Positions 26,352 to 34,558 are shown, counted from the first letter of the stretch. The stretch: DNA of 64,000 nt from Psychrobacillus sp. FSL K6-2836 (GCF_038003085.1 NZ_JBBOOM010000001.1:4030001-4094000); one strand, 5' to 3'. The notes: a model not told the origin generated them from the sequence alone. Numbers and translations: made by a program.

Positions 26352-26432
26352 AAGTAATTAGGTCTTATAGCAAAATTGAAATATAGGAAATTAGTTCTTA
26401 TTTAGAAAATCCTAATCTATTTGCTTTACCTT

Positions 26433-26477
26433 CTACATGTTGTGTCGTATTATGAATAAAACCACTACATATTGTGT
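26433..26477 (+). promoter_or_regulatory. paired NrdR-type boxes upstream of nrdJ
   Basis: CTACATGTTGTGTC (26433-26446) and CTACATATTGTGTC (26464-26477) differ at one base and are exactly 31 bp apart, three helical turns. On the opposite strand they read GACACAATATGTAG, resembling NrdR boxes, which occur as phased pairs in front of ribonucleotide reductase genes. AGAAAGGAGG follows for nrdJ. Confidence 0.7.
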
Positions 26478-26509
26478 CAATCGCAATTTGTAGAAAGGAG
26501 GAAGAGTAA

Positions 26510-29071
26510 ATGGTAACTACCAAAAATGAAACCAAACTTACTTTAAATGTCGAAGCATTAAACAAAGATATCCAATTATTTCCACAAGTTCACCCTATCA
26601 CGCAAGATATGACACTTACACATAAAGGTGTGTCGAGACTTGTCATGATTGATCGCTATTCTTTTAAGGATACAGAAAAGAAAACGTTAAAAGCGGGCGA
26701 TTTTGTCGTTCTAACCGTGAAAGAAGATCCTAAATTCCCAGCACGTGGACTGGGCTATATCGTCTCTATTAACGAACAAGCAAAAACAGCTGAGGTGCAG
26801 ATCGAGGAAGATTACCGAAGTGCAATTGACGATGCTGCTAAAATCGAGTCTGGAATTATTACTCGTCCTTTAAGTGTCATTGAAAAACCTCTTGAAGTTT
26901 ATTACGAGCAAATTGCCAAAAGAAATGCAACAGGACTTGCTTCTGTAGAAGAAACAGAAGAAAAACGTAGTGAATGGTTCGAGAAATTCTACAAACAACT
27001 AGTTTCTTTGAAATTCATCCCAGCTGGACGAGTACTTTATGGTGCTGGAACGGGAACAGATGTAACATATTTTAACTGTTATGTAATGCCATTCGTTGCG
27101 GATTCTCGTGAGGGGATCAGTGATCACCGTAAGCAAGTAATGGAAATTATGAGCCGTGGTGGTGGAGTTGGTACAAATGGTTCTACTCTAAGACCTAGAA
27201 ATACTTTAGCTCGCGGAGTGAACGGAAAATCATCAGGTTCTGTTTCATGGTTAGATGATATAGCTAAACTGACTCATCTTGTTGAACAAGGTGGATCACG
27301 GAGAGGCGCACAAATGATCATGCTAGCAGATTGGCACCCTGATATTGCAGAATTTATAATTTCTAAAATGCAAAATCCGCGTATTCTACGTTTCTTGATT
27401 GAAAATACAAATGATGAAACGATTAAGCAACTTGCGAAGGACAAGCTTAAATTCAAACCCCTTACTATCCAGGAAGAAGCTATGTATCAAGGTATTATTA
27501 ATTATAAAACGATTCCAGGTCTAGGTGGATTTAATGATGAGATAATTCGTGATGCGGAAACAAAATTACGTGATGGCGGAACTTATTCTGTTCATAATTC
27601 CGAGTTTTTGACTGGTGCAAATATCTCCGTTACGCTTACAGATGATTTTATGAAGGCAGTGGAAGAAGATGGCGACTTTGAATTACGTTTCCCTGCAACC
27701 GAAGCTTATTCACCAGAAGAGATGAATTTCTACAATGAAAATTGGCATAAAATTGGCGATGTTCGTGAGTGGGAAAGCATGGGCTATGAAGTTCGTACTT
27801 ATCGCACAGTAAAAGCGAAAGAGCTATGGAATTTGATTAATATTTGTGCTACTTATTCAGCGGAACCAGGTGTTTTCTTCATCGATAATGCTAATGAAAA
27901 AACCAATGCAACAGCATACGGACAAAAAGTTGTCGCAACTAATCCTTGTGGCGAACAACCACTTGCACCTTATTCTGTATGTAACTTGGCTGCCGTGAAT
28001 TTAGCGCAATTTGCAAATAAGGAAACGAAAACAGTGGATTATGAAGCGTTGAAAGAAACGGTTCGTGTTGGTGTACGTATGCAAGATAACGTGATCGATG
28101 CGACGCCATATTTCTTAGAAGAAAATAAAGTACAAGCACTTGGCGAAAGACGTGTAGGTTTAGGTGTGATGGGTCTTGCCGACTTGTTAATCTATTGTGA
28201 AAAAGAGTATGGTTCGGATGAAGGTAACGTTTTAGTGGACGAAATATTTAAAACAATTGCGATTGCTGCATATGAAACATCGGCGGAACTTGCCGTAGAA
28301 CGTGGAAGCTTCCCATTCTTAACTGGTGAAACAGAAGAGGAAACAAAACGTTTGCGTAAAGCATTTACGGAAACTGGATTTATGAGTTCAATGCCAGAAG
28401 AAATTCGAAACTCTATTTTAGAAAATGGTATCCGAAATTCCCACTTGTTAACAGTTGCACCTACAGGATCTACTGGAACAATGGTTGGTGTTTCTACTGG
28501 ACTTGAGCCGTATTATTCATTCACTTATTATAGAAGTGGTCGTTTAGGTAAATTCATCGAAGTAAAAGCAGATATTGTACAAGAATATTTAGAACGTAAT
28601 GAAGCAGCTGAAGAAGAAAATCTTCCAAATTGGTTCGTTACAGCTATGGAGCTTGCTCCAGAAGCACATGCAGATGTGCAATGTATCATTCAGCGCTGGA
28701 TTGATAGCTCTATTTCTAAAACGGTTAACGCGCCTCGTGGATATACGGTTGAACAGGTAGAAGGAGTGTACGAACGTCTATATCGCGGTGGAGCTAAGGG
28801 TGGTACTGTGTATGTCGATGGAAGTCGTGACTCGCAAGTACTAACGTTAAAAGCAGAGGAAAATACATTAGAAGATCATCCAAAAGAAGAAAAAGTAGAA
28901 AAAAGACATGTCGTTTTAATAGATACAATTCAAGACTTACGTTCAACTAATGTAACAATTGGTTCAGAAGTTGGAAACACATGCCCTGTTTGTCGTAAAG
29001 GTACAGTAGAAGAAATGGGTGGATGTAACACATGCACCAACTGTAATGCTCAACTAAAATGTGGCTTGTAA
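26510..29071 (+). CDS. nrdJ: adenosylcobalamin-dependent ribonucleoside-diphosphate reductase (class II)
   Basis: Reduces ribonucleotides to deoxyribonucleotides using vitamin B12. 853 residues. Seen: FNCYVMPF with the first redox cysteine, SRGGGVGTNGSTLRPR, the active-site NPCGEQPLAPYSVCNLAAVNL (radical-bearing Cys480), PTGSTGTMVGVSTGLEP, and a C-terminal cysteine-rich tail CPVCRKGTVEEMGGCNTCTNC that could bind metal and reload the active site. No partner subunit is needed. Inserted here relative to B. subtilis, which uses a class Ib enzyme elsewhere. Confidence 0.95.
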   Translation: MVTTKNETKLTLNVEALNKDIQLFPQVHPITQDMTLTHKGVSRLVMIDRYSFKDTEKKTLKAGDFVVLTVKEDPKFPARGLGYIVSINEQAKTAEVQIEEDYRSAIDDAAKIESGIITRPLSVIEKPLEVYYEQIAKRNATGLASVEETEEKRSEWFEKFYKQLVSLKFIPAGRVLYGAGTGTDVTYFNCYVMPFVADSREGISDHRKQVMEIMSRGGGVGTNGSTLRPRNTLARGVNGKSSGSVSWLDDIAKLTHLVEQGGSRRGAQMIMLADWHPDIAEFIISKMQNPRILRFLIENTNDETIKQLAKDKLKFKPLTIQEEAMYQGIINYKTIPGLGGFNDEIIRDAETKLRDGGTYSVHNSEFLTGANISVTLTDDFMKAVEEDGDFELRFPATEAYSPEEMNFYNENWHKIGDVREWESMGYEVRTYRTVKAKELWNLINICATYSAEPGVFFIDNANEKTNATAYGQKVVATNPCGEQPLAPYSVCNLAAVNLAQFANKETKTVDYEALKETVRVGVRMQDNVIDATPYFLEENKVQALGERRVGLGVMGLADLLIYCEKEYGSDEGNVLVDEIFKTIAIAAYETSAELAVERGSFPFLTGETEEETKRLRKAFTETGFMSSMPEEIRNSILENGIRNSHLLTVAPTGSTGTMVGVSTGLEPYYSFTYYRSGRLGKFIEVKADIVQEYLERNEAAEEENLPNWFVTAMELAPEAHADVQCIIQRWIDSSISKTVNAPRGYTVEQVEGVYERLYRGGAKGGTVYVDGSRDSQVLTLKAEENTLEDHPKEEKVEKRHVVLIDTIQDLRSTNVTIGSEVGNTCPVCRKGTVEEMGGCNTCTNCNAQLKCGL

Positions 29072-29080
29072 TCTCAGAAT

Positions 29081-29124
29081 AATAAAAGCACAAGTGATAA
29101 CTCCCTATCACTTGTGCTTTTATT
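29081..29124 (+). terminator. terminator after nrdJ
   Basis: Perfect stem AATAAAAGCACAAGTGAT and complement with an 8-nt loop and T-rich 3' arm. Confidence 0.88.
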
Positions 29125-29188
29125 TTGTTTTCTTAGGTTTAATAACTAGTTCATTCGCTTAAACTATGGAAACACAAGGAGGATTGAC

Positions 29189-29611
29189 ATGAAAGGATTA
29201 TCAATCAGTACTAGTCTAGTTGCAGCATTGACAACAACCATTTTATTTAAGCTTCTGGATTTTTTCCATTTCATTAAATGGAATCCTATAGGATATGCGA
29301 AGACATTTCAGTTATTAAAAGAGAGCAACGTATATATTAAATGGATAAGTTTGTTTTTTATCATATGGGGTGTTTGTTTTCTTCTATATTATGTTTCTTT
29401 ATTGTTTGCCAAGATTCCCGTGTCCATAACTAGTATTGCAGTGGGGCTCCTTATCGCAGTTGCACTTGAATGGATTATTCTAGATACAGATTCTATAGAG
29501 AAAACGATAAAAAGAATATCTATACCATTTATATGTATTGTCATTGTTGGCGTTCGTTTTGTGATGGAATCAGCAATCTTTCATTCGCAAGACACCCCTC
29601 TTGGAAAATGA
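29189..29611 (+). CDS. yqhR: YqhR family membrane protein
   Basis: 140 residues with four hydrophobic helices and the family-like patterns FFHFIKWNPIGYAK and ISLFFIIWGVCFLLYYVS. Its place just before papA-efp matches B. subtilis yqhR. AAGGAGG at 29175-29181 supports ATG 29189. Function unknown. Neighbouring yqhQ and aroQ of B. subtilis are absent here. Confidence 0.82.
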   Translation: MKGLSISTSLVAALTTTILFKLLDFFHFIKWNPIGYAKTFQLLKESNVYIKWISLFFIIWGVCFLLYYVSLLFAKIPVSITSIAVGLLIAVALEWIILDTDSIEKTIKRISIPFICIVIVGVRFVMESAIFHSQDTPLGK

Positions 29612-29684
29612 AAAATTTACCGACCTCACTTACTGTGATAAAATATACAGAGAAGTTATTTTGATAATGAGATGAGGGCTAAAA

Positions 29685-30746
29685 ATGAAACTAGGTAAAT
29701 TACGTGCAGCACTTGAAGAAAATGGAGTCGACGCTTTATTAATAACGAATGGTTATAGTCGCGGATATATGACTGGATTTACTGGTACGGCTGGTGTTGC
29801 GATCATTTCTAAAAATGATGCGGTATTTATAACGGATTTCCGTTACACGGAGCAAGCAGCAAGTCAAATTAAGGATTTCCGCATTGTACAACATAAAAAA
29901 ACGATGATCGAAGAAATTGCTACTCAAGTTACAGATATGGGGATAAATTCATTAGGATTTGAAAAAGATGATGTAACATATAGTGACTTTGAACTATACA
30001 AACAAGCTATACAGGCTGATTTAGTGCCACTTTCAGGGCTTGTTGAAAAAATTCGCTTGATTAAGACGGACGAAGAGATTAGTATAATAAAGGCAGCTTG
30101 TCGTATTGCTGATGAGGCATATGAACATATCGTAACTTACATAAAACCAGGTATGACAGAGCTTGATGTATCCAATGAATTGGAATTTTTCATGCGCAAA
30201 AAAGGAGCAACTTCCTCTTCCTTTGATATAATAGTTGCTTCTGGAACACGTTCAGCACTTCCACACGGGGTTGCTACTGATAAGGTCATTGAAAATGGAG
30301 ATTTTGTAACATTAGATTTCGGTGCATTATACAATGGGTATATTTCAGATACTACACGTACGTTAGCTGTTGGAGAACCAAGTGATCAATTGAAAGAGAT
30401 TTATCAAGTAGTTCTCGACTCTCAACTATTAGCTTTAGAAAAAGTTAAACCTGGAATGACTGGAAAAGAAGCAGACGCTATTGCTAGGGATTATATTGCT
30501 TCAAAAGGTTATGGAGAAGCATTTGGTCACTCATTAGGTCATGGAATCGGATTAGAAGTACATGAGGGTCCTGGATTATCATTCCGTTCTGATATTGTTT
30601 TGGAGCCAGGTATGGTTATTACGATAGAACCAGGTATTTACTTGCCGAATATTGGTGGAGTGCGAATCGAAGATGATGCTCTTGTTACGGAGAATGGTTT
30701 AGAAAAGTTAACGCATTCGACAAAAGAATTACTAATTTTAGCTTAA
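29685..30746 (+). CDS. papA: M24-family aminopeptidase (Xaa-Pro type, YqhT/PapA)
   Basis: Cytosolic metallopeptidase that removes N-terminal residues preceding proline. An N-terminal creatinase-like domain (1-130) is followed by the pita-bread catalytic domain. Metal ligands visible: DFGALYNGYISDTTRT (two Asp), GHSLGHGIGLEVHE (His), EPGIYLPNIGGVRIEDD (two Glu). 353 residues, normal. It is followed 15 bp later by efp, consistent with the linked role in polyproline protein handling. Confidence 0.93.
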   Translation: MKLGKLRAALEENGVDALLITNGYSRGYMTGFTGTAGVAIISKNDAVFITDFRYTEQAASQIKDFRIVQHKKTMIEEIATQVTDMGINSLGFEKDDVTYSDFELYKQAIQADLVPLSGLVEKIRLIKTDEEISIIKAACRIADEAYEHIVTYIKPGMTELDVSNELEFFMRKKGATSSSFDIIVASGTRSALPHGVATDKVIENGDFVTLDFGALYNGYISDTTRTLAVGEPSDQLKEIYQVVLDSQLLALEKVKPGMTGKEADAIARDYIASKGYGEAFGHSLGHGIGLEVHEGPGLSFRSDIVLEPGMVITIEPGIYLPNIGGVRIEDDALVTENGLEKLTHSTKELLILA

Positions 30747-30761
30747 TTTGGAGGGAAAATA

Positions 30762-31322
30762 ATGATTTCAGTAAATGATTTTAAAACAGGCTTAACAATT
30801 TTAGTTGATGGTGTACTATACCGAGTATTGGATTTCCAACATGTTAAACCTGGTAAAGGCGCAGCATTCGTACGTTCTAAATTGAGAAATTTACGTAACG
30901 GTTCAGTAAATGAAAAAACTTTCCGTGCTGGAGAAAAAGTAGAAAAAGCACAAATTGATAACCGTAAAATGCAATATCTATATGCTAGTGGTGATCAGCA
31001 TGTATTCATGGATACAGATTCTTACGAACAAATCGAACTAAGTGAAAACCAAATCGAGTATGAACTAAAATTCTTACGCGAAAATATGGAAATACATGTA
31101 ATTCAATTCCAAGGAGAAACACTAGGAGTAGAATTACCAAAATCAGTAGTTCTTGAAGTTACAGAAACAGAACCAGGTATTAAAGGTGATACTTCGGGTG
31201 GTGGTTCTAAAACTGCTAGTCTTGAAACTGGTTTAATAGTAACGGTTCCATTGTTCATCAATGTTGGAGATAAACTAATTATCAATACAGATGAAGGTTC
31301 ATACGTATCAAGAGCTCAATAA
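30762..31322 (+). CDS. efp: translation elongation factor P
   Basis: Relieves ribosome stalling at polyproline stretches. 186 residues with three beta-barrel domains; the modified-residue loop is [14 protein letters not shown] with Lys32 at the tip. The C-terminal signature [17 protein letters not shown] is clear. TGGAGGG precedes ATG 30762. Confidence 0.97.
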   Translation: MISVNDFKTGLTILVDGVLYRVLDFQHVKPGKGAAFVRSKLRNLRNGSVNEKTFRAGEKVEKAQIDNRKMQYLYASGDQHVFMDTDSYEQIELSENQIEYELKFLRENMEIHVIQFQGETLGVELPKSVVLEVTETEPGIKGDTSGGGSKTASLETGLIVTVPLFINVGDKLIINTDEGSYVSRAQ

Positions 31323-31332
31323 TATTTTATGA

Positions 31333-31362
31333 AGAGTCTCACACTTGTGAGTCTCTTTTTTT
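31333..31362 (+). terminator. terminator after efp
   Basis: 11-bp stem with one T-T mismatch (AGAGTCTCACA/TGTGAGTCTCT) then a long T-run. Confidence 0.85.
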
Positions 31363-31381
31363 ATGAATGAATATATAATAC

Positions 31382-31450
31382 TACTGATTTCTGCTTCAGG
31401 CGGACGCTTTTCGTACGTGGGGGGAGCGATAAATCATCACCGTCGTTTGA
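31382..31450 (+). repeat. left-end fragment of repeat family R2
   Basis: CTACTGATTTCTGC, CGGACGCTTTTCG and GAGCGATAAATCATCACCGT match the left end of the full element at 40092-40155. The rest of the element is missing, so this is a remnant. It sits where spoIIIAA/AB would be expected. Confidence 0.6.
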
Positions 31451-31466
31451 CAAAATTATCCGTTCC

Positions 31467-31592
31467 GCAAGTAAAAGGTAATAGATCACAAGTAAGTATA
31501 GACTTAGAGCAAGTAAATACTTTACGAACGCAAGTAAGCCACATGTGAATGCAAGTAAACAACTGGTGAACGCAAGTAAAGATAAAATAAGA
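31467..31592 (+). repeat. six-unit tandem repeat with 21-bp period
   Basis: Units start at 31467, 31488, 31509, 31530, 31551 and 31572, each beginning (G/A)CAAGTAA, and several end in GAAC/GAAT; the middle of the unit is free to vary. The period is exact across all six. No convincing gene covers it. The remaining 31593-31735 holds nothing I can identify. Confidence 0.8.
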
Positions 31593-31735
31593 TCAAATCT
31601 ATGTGGAAATACAGTGAAATAGCAAGTATTTCCCCAATGAAAAGCCAGGGTGCAACTGAATTGTATATTCGGTCGCTTACAAATAGGTATTTTGAAGAAT
31701 AAGATCTATCGATAAATACTCTATTGTAATTTTCT

Positions 31736-31765
31736 TTCATAATCCACTCGACCCTATCATATGTT
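31736..31765 (+). promoter_or_regulatory. sigma-E-type promoter in front of spoIIIAC
   Basis: TTCATAAT (31736-31743), a 14-bp spacer and CATATGTT (31758-31765) fit the Bacillus mother-cell sigma-E pattern (about KCATATT-N14-CATANNNT). Predicted start near 31772, leaving the ribosome binding site GGGGGAGG (31779-31786) and GTG 31790 intact. Confidence 0.6.
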
Positions 31766-31789
31766 GTCTGTATGGAAGGGGGAGGCATT

Positions 31790-31999
31790 GTGGAACTTCA
31801 CGATGTACTTCGAGTTGCGGGAATTGGTATTTTAATAGCTATTCTTCACTTGTTTTTTGAATCTACAGGTAAAAAGGAGTATGCATTTTTTTTGTTTTTT
31901 GTTGGTTATATATATATGACAATTGAATTATTGCGACTGTTGAGACTATTTTTTTACGAAATATCTACATTTTTAGAATGGCTTATGATGACGAGTTAG
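31790..31999 (+). CDS. spoIIIAC: stage III sporulation protein SpoIIIAC
   Basis: 69-residue two-helix membrane protein (VLRVAGIGILIAILHLFFESTGKKEYAFFLFFVGYIYM), part of the mother-cell/forespore feeding-channel complex. GTG 31790 is chosen because GGGGGAGG immediately precedes it. In B. subtilis this is the third gene of the operon; here no spoIIIAA or spoIIIAB lies upstream and a sigma-E-like promoter does. Confidence 0.92.
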   Translation: MELHDVLRVAGIGILIAILHLFFESTGKKEYAFFLFFVGYIYMTIELLRLLRLFFYEISTFLEWLMMTS

Positions 32000-32002
32000 C
32001 AA

Positions 32003-32386
32003 ATGGTCATATACATAACAATTATTCTAGCATTTGTTTTACTGCAGCTAATTAAAGAATCGTACCCTCGCATTCATTCAATTGTATATACGATTTACAT
32101 TTTTCTCTTTTTAACTTATATATTCACCGTATTTATCATTCCTTATGTCTCCCAATACATCTCCGTCGTACCAGCGAACCTACTACCGGTCTTTAAACTA
32201 CTTTTATTTTCAGTTGTCTTATTATTTCTTTCCCAAATAATTGAAGACCTTCTTTTGGACTATGAATATACAAGCCTAGCATCGTTATTCACTTTTACGA
32301 CAAAAGCTATTTTGCTTATTGTGTGGCTGAATCATATGAAGCAATTCTATGACAAGTTTTTATCACTTTTGGGACTACTCTCTTGA
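32003..32386 (+). CDS. spoIIIAD: stage III sporulation protein SpoIIIAD
   Basis: 127-residue polytopic membrane protein with three to four hydrophobic segments, in the expected position after spoIIIAC and of the usual size. The conserved ending ALLFTFTTKAILLIVWL-type helix is replaced by a close variant. The ribosome binding site is poor and the gap to spoIIIAC is 3 bp, so translation probably depends on coupling. Confidence 0.88.
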   Translation: MVIYITIILAFVLLQLIKESYPRIHSIVYTIYIFLFLTYIFTVFIIPYVSQYISVVPANLLPVFKLLLFSVVLLFLSQIIEDLLLDYEYTSLASLFTFTTKAILLIVWLNHMKQFYDKFLSLLGLLS

Positions 32387-32400
32387 AGGAATGAACAGCA

Positions 32401-33312
32401 ATGGAAGAAATACTAACGTCTTTAGTGCAGCCTGTCAAAGAGGTAGCACAAACATTTTCGTACATGCTATTATTTGGATTTGTCTTTGTCTGTCTAGAGT
32501 GGTTTATTCCATCGAGTAAAAGATTATTTAAATTATTATTTATGTTAATAATATGCATTTATTGTTTGGAACCAGCTATTCGAGCATTGGAAATGATTCA
32601 GGCGATGACGACTGAATTAGTTACTTTATTCCTAGGTATATATCCAATCTTAACACTAGGTATTGCTGCTTCAGGAGGAGCATTTTTAATAACCGCCTGG
32701 AATCCGGCTGTCATGTTATTTGCATCCTTCACTACAGTATTAGCAGGGAAAATTTTAATACCTGCTATTATGGCTGCATTTATATTTGATTTGATCAGTA
32801 GAATTCACCCTCAGACTTCTTTTTCAAAAATGTCTGATCTCATCCGATTAACTTTAATAGGCTCCACATCTATTATTCTTCTCTTATATAGTATCTTCAT
32901 GTCAGTTAACGGTGTGATAACGTGGTCTGTAAGTGGGACAGTCAATGAGACTGTAAAACGGCTAATCCAAAATAATATTCCGTTTGTCGGTTCTTTACTG
33001 ACAGAGAGTATTAGCACGATGAAAAACTTTTCCTCATCTGCTTCTGTTATAACCGGAAATGCTGTTATTTTATCTGTGTTAATGTTAGTGTCGATTCCAA
33101 CCATACAAACAATTCTCATTGCTTTTTTATACCGTTTGCTTGGTGCTATTTTAGAACCTTTTGTAGATGGTAATATAAGTGGATTATTAGATGATATTGG
33201 AAAGACACTATTTGTTCTTTCTATAATCTCCGTATTAATCGCATTTACGTTTTTCTTCACGATTATATTAACGATGTTATTTGCAAAACTACTAATAAGT
33301 GGGAAAGGATAG
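32401..33312 (+). CDS. spoIIIAE: stage III sporulation protein SpoIIIAE, short N-terminus
   Basis: 303-residue polytopic membrane protein with about seven hydrophobic segments. Family landmarks: PILTLGIAASGGAFLITAWNPAVMLF and IPTIQTILIAFLYRLLGAILEPF. B. subtilis SpoIIIAE is near 400 residues and begins with a signal sequence and a roughly 90-residue extracytoplasmic region; both are absent, and no in-frame extension recovers them. GAAGGA at 32385-32390 fits ATG 32401. Confidence 0.88.
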   Translation: MEEILTSLVQPVKEVAQTFSYMLLFGFVFVCLEWFIPSSKRLFKLLFMLIICIYCLEPAIRALEMIQAMTTELVTLFLGIYPILTLGIAASGGAFLITAWNPAVMLFASFTTVLAGKILIPAIMAAFIFDLISRIHPQTSFSKMSDLIRLTLIGSTSIILLLYSIFMSVNGVITWSVSGTVNETVKRLIQNNIPFVGSLLTESISTMKNFSSSASVITGNAVILSVLMLVSIPTIQTILIAFLYRLLGAILEPFVDGNISGLLDDIGKTLFVLSIISVLIAFTFFFTIILTMLFAKLLISGKG

Positions 33313-33317
33313 TAGCC

Positions 33318-33467
33318 ATCGTTACGAGACTTCTCTTTGGCATTCTATTAATCGTTCTAGTAGGCGAACTTCTTTCTATATTACTGGACCATACCGATAA
33401 GGAACGAACGGGATTTCTTGTGAAAATAGCGATTATCTATTGGATTATGAGCTTTCTCTTCATATAA
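33318..33467 (+). CDS. spoIIIAF: SpoIIIAF-like stub with near-cognate AUC start
   Basis: An open frame of 49 codons (from VTRLLFGILLIVLVGELLSI to IIYWIMSFLFI) lies where spoIIIAF belongs. It keeps two transmembrane helices separated by a short polar loop, the N-terminal pattern of SpoIIIAF, but lacks the whole soluble domain (about 150 residues in B. subtilis). There is no ATG, GTG or TTG near the beginning; AAAGGA at 33304-33309 stands 8 bases before ATC 33318, the best-placed codon. It is either a minimal protein made at low level or a decaying gene. Confidence 0.5.
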   Translation: MVTRLLFGILLIVLVGELLSILLDHTDKERTGFLVKIAIIYWIMSFLFI

Positions 33468-33522
33468 ACAGGTTGTCTTGCATAAAGTATTGTATCCATC
33501 ATGAAAAGAAGGGTGAATCACC

Positions 33523-33957
33523 ATTTCATTTAAACAAAAACCCACTTTTCGTTTTGTTGTCATTTGTATAGCTGTTCTTTTCATTAGTCTACTTTTTTCT
33601 GACTTACTTACTCGTGGTGGGGGAAGTAATAGTGAAACCGAAGATCCAGCCTACGAAGCTTCAGATAATCTAATATCTATATTAGAGAAGATTAACGGGG
33701 TAGGAAAGGTTGCAGTTTATTTCCATTACGGGGATAGTTCCGAAAACATCACGGAAAGTGAAGTTTCATTTTTCCAGTGGACAAGTGACAGTAAAAAGGA
33801 CAAAGAGGAATTGATTGGAATACTAGTAGTTGCGGAAGGGGCGAACGATAAACGTATACAAAATAGTTTAGTAAAGACATTATCATCTGTATTGCAAATA
33901 TCTCCACATCGAATTGTGATAGAAGAAATGGAATTGGAGGATAAACAACATGAATAA
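33523..33957 (+). CDS. spoIIIAG: SpoIIIAG, short form with apparent AUU start
   Basis: 144 codons: short cytoplasmic start, one transmembrane helix (FRFVVICIAVLFISLLFSDLL), then a soluble domain ending ELIGILVVAEGANDKRIQNSLVKTLSSVLQISPHRIVIEEMELE, which matches the SpoIIIAG ring-building motif. B. subtilis SpoIIIAG is near 229 residues; the insertion forming its beta-barrel collar is absent. No standard start codon occurs before mid-gene; AGAAGGG (33507-33513) sits 9 bases before ATT 33523. A stop lies just upstream in frame. ATG 33501 is in another frame and would need a frameshift. Confidence 0.72.
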   Translation: MSFKQKPTFRFVVICIAVLFISLLFSDLLTRGGGSNSETEDPAYEASDNLISILEKINGVGKVAVYFHYGDSSENITESEVSFFQWTSDSKKDKEELIGILVVAEGANDKRIQNSLVKTLSSVLQISPHRIVIEEMELEDKQHE

Positions 33958-34480
33958 AAAGAGATCTGTATGGTTTTTAACATTATTTAGTTTAGTAGCA
34001 GTAGTGACGGTTTTTTATGTATCGGATCGACCATCACCATTCGATGGGATTCAACTATTTTCCGATGACACGTTAGATGAGGTAGGGTTAGTAGAAACTT
34101 CTTCAACAAATGAAGAATCATTTGTTTCTCAAAGTAATGCATTTGAAGAAATGAGAATGGAAGTAACCGAAAAACGCAGTCAACTAACTGAACAATTAAC
34201 TAAAAAAGTCGGCTCCAATGAATTTACAGCAGAACAAAAAGACGAGGCCTATAACAAAATTGAAGAACTAGTTAAAATTGATTCCACAGAAGCGATGTTG
34301 GAGTTAATCATAAAGTCATTAGGATATGATGATGCACTAGTGCGTATAGAAGAAAGTGATGTTTTAATAGATGTTGTATCTAATGAACAATCGACTAAAA
34401 AAGCATCTGAAATTATTTATGCGGTTAAGCGGGAGTGGCCGCAAGCTTATAATGTTGAAGTAAATTTTGATGGTCAGTAA
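33950..34480 (+). CDS. spoIIIAH: stage III sporulation protein SpoIIIAH
   Basis: 176 residues: N-terminal transmembrane helix (VWFLTLFSLVAVVTVFYVSD), acidic linker, and a C-terminal ring-forming domain resembling EscJ/YscJ (AMLELIIKSLGYDDALVRIEESDVLIDVVS). It is the mother-cell partner of forespore SpoIIQ. B. subtilis SpoIIIAH is about 218 residues. ATG 33950 overlaps the end of spoIIIAG by 8 bases, with GGAGG upstream. Confidence 0.92.
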   Translation: MNKKRSVWFLTLFSLVAVVTVFYVSDRPSPFDGIQLFSDDTLDEVGLVETSSTNEESFVSQSNAFEEMRMEVTEKRSQLTEQLTKKVGSNEFTAEQKDEAYNKIEELVKIDSTEAMLELIIKSLGYDDALVRIEESDVLIDVVSNEQSTKKASEIIYAVKREWPQAYNVEVNFDGQ

Positions 34481-34528
34481 TCTAAAAGAAAATAAAAATA
34501 TACTTAATATATTATAGCTGTATTGAAG

Positions 34529-34558
34529 AGTGCCTGAAGGGGCGCTTTTTTTTTTTTG
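34529..34558 (+). terminator. terminator after spoIIIA operon
   Basis: Short stem AGTGCC/GGCGCT (one G-T pair) and a 12-T run. Confidence 0.85.

Noticed and set aside
31363-31548. 61-codon frame downstream of efp
   Set aside because: It is made of the efp terminator tail, an R2 fragment and the 21-bp repeat; the seven-residue periodicity of its product is a by-product of the DNA repeat.
31467-31592. CRISPR array
   Set aside because: The conserved part is only 7-8 bp, the period is 21 bp, and there are no cas genes; this is a short tandem repeat.
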